This document shows positions 57,111 through 64,000 of a stretch of 64,000 nt of DNA, one piece after another. The stretch is from Heterohyrax brucei. Lineage: Eukaryota; Chordata; Mammalia; Hyracoidea; Procaviidae. Numbering within the stretch: the first letter of the stretch is position 1; the number at the start of each line of letters is the position of its first letter. The position numbers and the translations under genes were made by a program. Under the pieces are notes generated by a model, which was not told where the DNA came from, ran no database searches, and saw nothing but the letters and a program-made list of their open reading frames with translations. The stretch lies in contig CM053143.1 in the NCBI GenBank assembly GCA_028571685.1, positions 196,423,829-196,487,828 of the forward strand, read 5' to 3'.

Positions 57111-58184
57111 AAGACGGGTCTTTTGGAGGCACCGTTCTCTCATTATGTGAGATGTTGGAGTTTGACAGTGAGAACCGAGAAGGGAGGAGGGTGAGTCAGC
57201 CTTAATTTTTAAAGCTGTGTGATGTATAAAAGGTCAGGTTAGCAGAGAGGTGGCGCCATCGCGGCCAGAGGCCCGGACGTCGAGCAGCAAGGTGCGTCGT
57301 CACTGCCGGTGTCTGTCACTGCCGTGTCCCCGCTGTCGAGCAGCAGTGCAGCGCCGTCACTGGGGTGCCTCAGAGCACCAGGAGCAGGAGCGAGCAGAAA
57401 GGCGGGGCGCCGGGGAACGCTTTCAGCTGTCCCGGAGTAGAGAGGCAGCCTTGTCAGGGGCTCAGGACAGACCTGGCTCAGTCAAGGCTGGGTGTCATCT
57501 GTCACTGTGATCACCACGGTCACTACGGTCGTGTTCACAGCTGTACCGTGTACCTCTGTGTTATGAATGACGGCGGTCACAGACAAAATGAGGGAACAGA
57601 GACCCCCACTGGGGCATGAAACAAAGCACTGAGCTGCATCCGCTCGGCCCCGGTGGGCTCCGTGGGGGATCGCCCCTTTGTGAGCCTGTCCCCACAGTCA
57701 CGGCTCCCTGGCGGCTTTGTGCGCTTACCTTTCTCTTGTGCGGTGACCGGCAGCACTAACTGGGGTTGCAAATGAGGGTCTCAGGACGCAGTCAGGTCAG
57801 CGTTTGGACGAGAACCACCGACCCCAGTTCCCCGCCGCCCCACCCGGGGCCCAGCTCCTCCCTCTCTAATTGTCCCCCAGGAGCCTGCTGCGCGCGATTG
57901 GTGTGTTACTGCCTGTGGGGCCGCCCTTGGGGGGTCTCTCCGTCATTAAACCAGCATTCCAGTTCCAGTGGGGAGGCTCCTCCCCTCTGTGGCATTCCTA
58001 CCCTCGCTGGTCCCAGCCTCCATCTGGAAAATGGGTGTAGTAATAGACTCACCTCCCAGGAGATACTGTCAACCTGGCAGAGAGAGCTCGGTCAGCTTAA
58101 CAAGGCTGTGAGCCAGTAGAGTGGAGCCGTCGCTGGGTCATGATGTCCTGGGAGGGCAAGGTGTCCTCCAGGGTTGGGACGTAC
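57111..58184. other. Intronic stretch with a MIR remnant, no gene seen
   Basis: Sense MIR remnant at 58010-58065 ('CCATCTGGAAAATGGGTGTA'). No exon recognised. Confidence 0.4.
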
Positions 58185-58336
58185 TCCTGGGGGCGGTGCT
58201 TCCTCCTGGGGGCGGTGCTTCCTCCTGGGGGCGGTGCTTCCTCCTGGGGGCGGTGCTTCCTCCTGGGGGCGGTGCTTCCTCCTGGGGGCGGTGCTTCCTC
58301 CTGGGGGCGGTGCTTCCTCCTGGGGGCGGGGCTTCC
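58185..58336. repeat. 19-bp tandem array of eight GC-box units
   Basis: TCCTGGGGGCGGTGCTTCC is repeated eight times. Seven copies are identical and the last reads GGGGGCGGGGCTTCC. Each unit carries GGGCGG, the Sp1/KLF core, on the + strand, and a G5 run. The lack of mutations suggests recent expansion. Confidence 0.97.
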
Positions 58337-58559
58337 CGGAGGCAGAGTGGAGTCTGCAGCCGCCTGTCCCTCCTGGTGCCCAGTAGCGTCCCCACCTGTC
58401 CATACACTGGGTTGGGTTGAATGGGACTGAGGAGGGGGCACTCGGGACATGTGGAGGCTGCAGCTGCAGAGGCCTGGGGCTCTGACAGACATCTGCATCC
58501 AAGGGTCCAGTGAGGGGTGTGGCCCAGTGCCCAGGCCAGGCTGGGCACCACGGTGGTAC
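58337..58559. other. Intronic spacer, no feature recognised
   Basis: Short unique-looking spacer between two arrays. Confidence 0.35.
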
Positions 58560-58750
58560 ATAGGCCACCTCCCACCCTTCACCTCCCCCACCTCCCACCC
58601 TTCACCTCTGCCTACCTCCCACCCTTCACCTCCCCCACCTCCCACCCTTCACCTCCCCTACCTCCCCCACCTCCCACCCTTCACCTCTGCCCACCTCCCC
58701 CACCTCTCCCACCCCCCTCCTACCTCCCACCCTCACCACCTCACACCCCC
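58560..58750. repeat. C/T-rich tandem array
   Basis: CACCTCCCACCCTTCACCTC words recur with spacing of about 15-23 bp. It is a pure pyrimidine-plus-A strand, with C runs on +. Confidence 0.9.
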
Positions 58751-58909
58751 CACTTTTCAGCCCCTCCCTGACCCACCTATGGGCCCCACCTGCCCTCCCC
58801 ACCCCTGACTCTGCTTAAAATCCCTGCTGGGTCTGGTCAGAGCAGCTTTTGTCCCTGACAGGGTGGCCAAAGCTAGCAAATAAAAGCCCACGATGCCCAG
58901 TCCTCTCTG

Positions 58910-59185
58910 AAAGGAGCTGTGGTGGTGCTGGGGCTGAGCGCTTGGCAGCAGAATGGTTGGCAGTGTGACACGTCTGCCTCTGTGGAGAGCACAGCCTTGG
59001 AGACCCCGTCCCGCAGGCGCTGTGCGCTGGGGGTGACCGAGTGGCCGTGGGTTTGCCCTGTCCCGCAGGCGCTGTGTGCTGGAGGTGACCCTGTGGCTGT
59101 GGGTTTGCCCTGTCCCGTGGGGGGCTGGGCACTGGAGGTGACTGTGGCCGTGGGTTTGGTCTTGGTCTGGTTTTTGGAGTTAGAA
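58910..59185 (+). mobile_element. AfroSINE with internal 52-bp triplication
   Basis: The head is 'GCTGTGGTGGTGCTGGGGCT' GAGCGCTTGGCAGCAGAATG. The tail is 'GGCCGTGGGTTTGGTCTTGG'. Between them a 52-bp segment (TCCCGCAGGCGCTGTGTGCT ... GTGGGTTTGCCCTG) occurs three times, with starts at 59009, 59061 and 59113. Each copy ends in the SINE terminal GTGGGTTTG. Confidence 0.7.
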
Positions 59186-60042
59186 CCTAAATGTCAACAC
59201 ACAGCAGGCATCGCTGGTGTGTGTCCCTGCACTATCTGGATGGGCTTATATTAAAATTTATTGGCTGCCTGTGGGAAATTCAAATGTAACTGGGCGTTCT
59301 GTGCCCTCCAGCAGCCCTAGTTCCTGGCTGTTTTAGAAGCTGTGGAATTGTGGGGTCTCTGACTCTCTGTCCCATCTCCGCCTCATTCCCAGGGGACCAG
59401 ACTGAGGTTGGAGAGGCAGGCCCAGCTGAAGCCACTGGCATGTGCTGGTGGGCTTGGAGGCCACCCCACTAGGACAGCAGGGGTGGTCTGCAGGAGAGCC
59501 CTTGGTTGGAGAGGAGAATTCACGCTTCACTCTCCAGGAAGTTCCTGAGCCATCTCAAGTCACCGGTGGTAACAGGCTGTCAGGGGACAGGAGAGTCTGG
59601 GCAGGCACGTCCTTGGGGCCGCCTTCCTTGGTCCCCCGTGGAGGCAGAGCTGTGATGTGGGTGTGGTTTCACCAAAGGCGCTTGGGGAGTGGAAGTGCTG
59701 AGGCCAGGGTGGGGCTGCTGTGCTGTCCCCTCTTTTTAAGGCTGGGGCCCTTGGTGTGCTGCCCCCTCCCAGCAGGGTAACTGACTCTGTGTTTCTAATT
59801 AGCTCAGGGCAGCTCCTTGCCCCCCAGGACTGCAGCCCCTCCCCTGCTGATCTCACCTGGTCCCTGCAAGTCCAGGTCATCTGGAGACCAGGGCCACTAC
59901 TGCTGCACCCCCTCACGGGGCAGGCCTTGGGGGTGCAGCATGGAGGGTCCCTCTGCCAGCCTTCAGGATCCTTCTTGCCCTCGCTCTGTCCCCAGGGACT
60001 GGGGGGCACCAGGAGGTAGGGCTCCCAGGGAGGCCCTGGCCT
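59186..60042. other. Intronic stretch, no gene seen
   Basis: Bases 59225-59300 ('AAAATTTATTGGCTGCCTGT', 'GGGAAATTCAAATGTAACTG') look like an ancient dispersed repeat of unknown name. Confidence 0.4.
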
Positions 60043-61131
60043 GAAAGATGTTTACCTGTGTTTTATTGAGTATACGAAGACCTCAGACTGTGTGGATCAT
60101 AACAAATTATGGACAGCATTGCAGAGAACGGGAAGCCCAGAACACCTAATTGTGCTCCTGAGGAATCTGTACAGGGATCAAGAGGTGGTCGTGTGGACAG
60201 AACAAGGGGACGCTGCGGGGTTTAAATTCAGGAAACGCATGCGTTGGGGTGGTATCCTTTCACTGTACCTTTTCAATCTGTATGCTGAGCAAATAATCTG
60301 CAAAGTTGGATTGTGTGAAGATGAACAAGGCCTCAGGTTTGGAGGACAATTCACTAACAACCTGTGTTATGCAGATGACACCACCTTACTTACTGGCAGT
60401 GAAGATTTCAAACACTTACTGATGAAGATCAAAGACCACAGCTGCAGTATGGACTGCACCTCAACATCAGGAAAACAAATGAAAAACCTCACAATAAGCA
60501 ACATCATGATAAATAGAGAAAAGATTGAAATTGCCAAGGATCTCGTGTGAGTTGGGTCCATAATAAACGCCCGTGGAAGCGGCGGTCAGGAAATCCAAAG
60601 ACTCACTGCACTGGGCAAACCTGCTGCAGAGGGCCTCTTTAAGTGCTGAGAAGTAAAGTTGTCACCTTGAAGACTAAGGTGTGCCTGTCCCAAGCCATGG
60701 TGTTTTCTGTTGACTCTTGTGTGTGCAAAATCTGGAGGTTGCAAAGAAGAATTGATGCTTTGGATTGTGCCGGAGAAGACCACTGACTGTGCCGTGACGG
60801 CCCAAAGCGGGAACACATCTGTCCTGGAAGTGGCACGACCAGGGTGCTCCTTAGAAGCAAGGATGGTGAGACTTGATCTCACGTACTTGGGACACGTTGT
60901 CAGGAGGGATCTGTCTCTGGAGAAATGTGTCCCACTTGGTACAGTAGAGAGATCAGCACCCAAGGGGAAGACCTGCAATGAGGCAGACTGACATGGTGGC
61001 CCCAATGATCGGCTGACCCACGACCCTGACTGAGACGAGGGCGCGGGACTGGGTAGTGTGTCCTTCTGTTGTGCACAGGGTTGGCGTGAGGTGGGGCGTG
61101 ACTCCACAGCTCCCAACAATAACATCTCTTA
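60043..61131 (+). mobile_element. RTE LINE 3' 1.1 kb with an open reverse transcriptase segment
   Basis: A frame is open from about 60044 to 60550 (about 169 codons). It encodes the RT palm: FIEYTKTSDCVDHNKLW at 60062-60112, GGILSLYLFNLYAE near 60248, and the catalytic CYADDTTLL with YADD at 60368-60379. It then stops, and later parts are frameshifted. The 3' end is 'CTCCCAACAATAACATC'. The 5' truncation removes the endonuclease, so it cannot be autonomous. Confidence 0.92.
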
Positions 61132-61351
61132 TGTTTGGCTCTGATTCCTGTGACCTGCCTCCGCTCCTGAGAGGCTGAGCAGTGTCCTGTCCCCTTCGTG
61201 GGTGGCTGTCACTTGTGTAATGGCTGTCGATGGGCACTTGGGTGTTTGGATCCGTTAGCATGCTGTGCTCGCACCTCTGCCCTTGGCTGAGAGTCCCTGA
61301 GGGTCATTTCCGAGGGACGTCACTTGGGCGGCAGATGCACGGGTCCTCGGT

Positions 61352-61592
61352 TTAGTGCTGTTGCCTGGCTTGCTGTGGGGTCAGCTCTGACTTGTGGGGA
61401 TCGTACAGGCCACAGGGCGCAGTGCTGCCCGGTCCTGTGCCACCTGCCCTGCGGTCGGTCCCTTGTTGTGGCCATTGTGTCCCTCCACGTCCCTGAGGTC
61501 TCCTTGTTCTCACTGGCCCTGCGCTTAGCAAACATGATGTCTTTTTCCAGTGACTGGTCTTCCTGATGACACATCCAAAGTGAGGGGCTGAA
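61352..61592 (-). mobile_element. RTE LINE 3' end, antisense
   Basis: 'GTGGGGTCAGCTCTGACTTG', 'TGCTGCCCGGTCCTGTGCCA' and 'AACATGATGTCTTTTTCCAG'. It lies tail-to-tail with the sense RTE at 60043, 220 bp away. Confidence 0.85.
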
Positions 61593-62889
61593 GCCCCGCC
61601 ACCCCTGCTTCCGGGGAATGTGTGGCTGTGCCTTCAGCACCTGCCAGGCCCGGGGCAGGCTGGCTCCCGTCAGGCAGCACCAGTTTCACTCCCCCTCAGC
61701 CACTGACCGCACACCAGCTGCTTCCCTGACACGTGGTGGCCTTCCCGAAACACCAGTGTGACGTGTTGCCCCAGCCAACGACCTCCCAGCCGACGACCTC
61801 CCAGCTGATGACCTCCCAGCGTCTCCCAACCTGTGCTACCGTACCTTTCTGCCCTTGCCCCATTGTACCCCATGACCCAGGCCCAGTCCCAGCTGTCACT
61901 GCCATCACCTGTCCTGCTTTCGCTGGTCTCTTCCCCCCGCACATCTGCCACCTCCCTTCTCACACTTGAGGGTTCATCCAGGCACCATGTCGTCCCCGGG
62001 CCCCCTGTGAGTGGTGATGACCAGAGTGTCCTGAGCTCTGAGGACGCTCTGGGGACTGCTGTGACTGCAGACACACGTTCATGCAGGAGGGGTGTGCGCC
62101 CTACTCAGAGAGGAGGGGACTGCGGGTCACAGGCAGAGCCAAGGCTTGAATGCGGCCCCCACCGGCGCTGGACCTGCTGTCGCGTAGATGGTGGTGGAGG
62201 CAGATAGGACGCTCGATGGCAGGTCCCACCCCAGCCCCCACCTGCCAAAGAGACAAGAAACTGAGGAGGCTTCTCTGGGATTGGGGGGCCTGGGCTGGCC
62301 TGGAGGAGCCCTCCAAGCACAGAACTGGTGGGGGGGGCTCTGATGAAGCTGCAGGAACAGGTGTCCCTCCATGGGTACAGATGGGTGGGGAGGGGCTGCT
62401 GGAGCTGGACGCGGCCACTCACAAGCTGTCTCCTCGGCTCCTGTCCACCTTATCCCCCCCTTCCCACCCCCCTCAGGGCAGCTGAGGGCAAGAGGTTGAG
62501 GTTGGAGTTTCCACAGGATGGCTGGTGGGGCTGAGGACCCCGAAGCTGTCCCAGTCCTCCCACCTGGTCAGGGGCACATGCAGCTGGGACCTGTGAGCGC
62601 TCCCCGGCTCTGACGTGCTGATGGTGGGCGCCCGCTCCCACCCGAGCACACAGGCCGGGGCAGGGTCCAGTGCACACGCTGACATGACAAGACATGAGCG
62701 TCAGCCTCGTCACTGGGCCAGCTTGGCCCCACTCTGCTGCCTGCTGGCTGGGGGTGTGTAAACAGTCCTCAAAGAAATCATGGGCCTCCAGGACCTGAGG
62801 CGCTGGGGACAGATGCCAGCCCCGCCAGCTGGCCCGCCAGCCACGAGTCAGCAGGGATTGGTGCCAGGCCTTGCATGTCCACCACAGCT
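61593..62889. other. Intronic stretch with a short tandem repeat, no gene seen
   Basis: A 15-bp unit of CGACCTCCCAGCCGA type is repeated three times at about 61775-61822. No exon recognised. Confidence 0.45.
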
Positions 62890-63330
62890 GGCAGAGCCTG
62901 CAGCTTTTACCACTGCCTTTCACAAATGGGGAAACTGATGCTTGGACAGTAAAACGACTCTTTCGAATCGCACAGCCAGGGCAGGACGAGGTCGGAGTCT
63001 GGCCCCAAACGCCAGAGTCACGCAGTGTGTTTCCGTTTCTTCCCTGTCGGTCTCTCTCTAGCTGAATCTTTCTGGATCCTTCTCTGTCTTTCTCTTTCTC
63101 TGGATGTTTCTCTGTCTCTCTCTGCCTCTCTTTCCCTTCTCATTTATTCCTTCCCTGTCCCCCTTCCTTCAGTGCTCAGACGGCCCTTTCATTTGCATCA
63201 ATAGTAAAGACAATGACCACAAGCTGGACACCAGTCAGTTTCTCGGGCCTGACACCCCCACGGCCTCACTGAATCCTTGCAGCTTCCCGGCTTTGGAGCT
63301 CAGGAAGCTGAGACCCTGTGTGAGCACTCC
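62890..63330 (-). mobile_element. Two antisense MIR fragments and a pyrimidine-rich run
   Basis: MIR at 62890-63005 ('CACAAATGGGGAAACTGATG', 'AATCGCACAGCCAGGGCAGG') and at 63255-63330 ('CTCACTGAATCCTTGCAGCT'). A CTCT/TTCT-rich tract lies between them (63036-63175). Confidence 0.65.
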
Positions 63331-64000
63331 GAGCCCAGCAGCCCCACAAGGAGATAGGCTGCTCCGGAGCTGCCCCTCGGGCCGTCAGGGACAGGCCACC
63401 CTGGGCCTGCCCTACTGGCCGTCAGCAGTTACTGTGGCCACAGGCCTCACACCTATCGGTGGGCATGGTCTGGGACCCTTCATCTCTAACAGGAAGTGGG
63501 GGACACTTTCAGAGTCTGTGGGGGCTGGATGGACAGGCTGTCTGCCCTCAGCCATCCCCTGACATGGCCCCAGGCTTGCTGCTGGCCTCATACATCTTGG
63601 AAGGCCTGCAGGTCTGAGGGAGGGATGTGCCCAGGGGGCTGCACGAGAAGTGACTTGGTGTGACCTGAGTGGACGCCAGCCTGGCTCGGGCAGACCCAGC
63701 AGCTCGGCCAGGCCGCCACCCCTAAGCCTGCTGGCAGGCTAGCCCTCCAGTCTCTGACCATCTGCCCCTCACGACCGAGCCAGCACGTTCCCCACGAGTG
63801 CCTCTCCGGCCCTATAGGAGGACCCGGCCCTACAGGAGGACCTGCGGCCCCCACCCCCCCGGCCCATCCCCAGAGTGTGACAGCCTCAGCCGCCCCTCCT
63901 ACCCTGGCCTGCGCAGCCAACGACCTCTGAGTCTGCAGAGCCGGCCACAGCCGCAGGCCGGGCTCACAGCTCCCGACTCGGGCCAGGCTCTCTTTCAGGG
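63331..64000. other. Intronic stretch to window end, no gene seen
   Basis: GC-rich with no recognised exon. A short direct repeat, CCCTATAGGAGGACC / CCCTACAGGAGGACC, occurs at about 63811 and 63827. Confidence 0.4.

Larger units (their letters stand above)
15879..64000 (+). other. PPP2R2C: PPP2R2C intron 1 (5' part, at least 48 kb)
   Basis: The donor is at 15879-15880. The next exon of the B55 family begins with a conserved ADIISTVEFN coding stretch. I found no match in any + frame to the end of the window, so the intron continues past 64000. A first intron of tens of kilobases fits what is known of this gene in other mammals. The interior holds transposon copies, minisatellites and single-copy sequence, listed separately. 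An alternative first exon inside the intron cannot be excluded. Confidence 0.75.

Noticed and set aside
60092-60550. Active reverse transcriptase gene
   Set aside because: It is the middle of a 5'-truncated RTE copy without endonuclease, and the frame stops before the conserved C-terminus.

Overview
The window is nuclear DNA from an afrotherian mammal, most likely a proboscidean (elephant) or close relative. Three repeat signatures point there: many copies of an RTE-clade LINE with the tail 'GTGCCGTYGAGTCGGTTCYGACTC'-like sequence split over both strands, AfroSINE copies that share that tail, and a young L1 subfamily. This is pattern recognition from memory, not a database search. The region is GC-rich, dense in minisatellites and almost free of protein-coding sequence.

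The only protein-coding exon I can support is the first coding exon of PPP2R2C, the B55-gamma regulatory subunit of protein phosphatase 2A. It lies on the + strand at 15809-15878 inside a CpG island of about 1.9 kb (15290-17230). It encodes 23 codons plus one base and ends at a good splice donor (AAG|GTAACG, phase 1). No exon 2 sequence was found, so 15879-64000 is read as the start of a very long first intron. Bases 1-15289 are upstream flank. I searched there by eye for a divergent neighbour and found no exon, although a promoter-like patch with an RFX X-box-like motif sits at 4500-4680.

Layout: 1-1005 truncated RTE; 1-15.3 kb flank with RTE, AfroSINE, MIR and MaLR fragments and four tandem-repeat arrays; 15.3-17.2 kb CpG-island promoter, three upstream ORFs and exon 1; 17.5-36.5 kb intron with minisatellites at 17.5, 24.3, 26.6, 30.9 and 33.9 kb; 36.5-41.6 kb a Tigger1 DNA transposon broken up by two opposed L1 insertions and an AfroSINE; 44-51 kb older MaLR-like, mariner, ancient L1 and RTE sequence; 54-59 kb a second cluster of GC-rich tandem repeats, including eight 19-bp GC-box units; 60-61.6 kb two RTE 3' ends.

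Almost all long ORFs here come from GC-rich or tandem-repeat DNA and are not genes. I see no new biological system. The points most worth checking are the overlapping upstream ORF of PPP2R2C, the near-perfect 35-bp and 19-bp arrays in its intron, and the nested transposon block.
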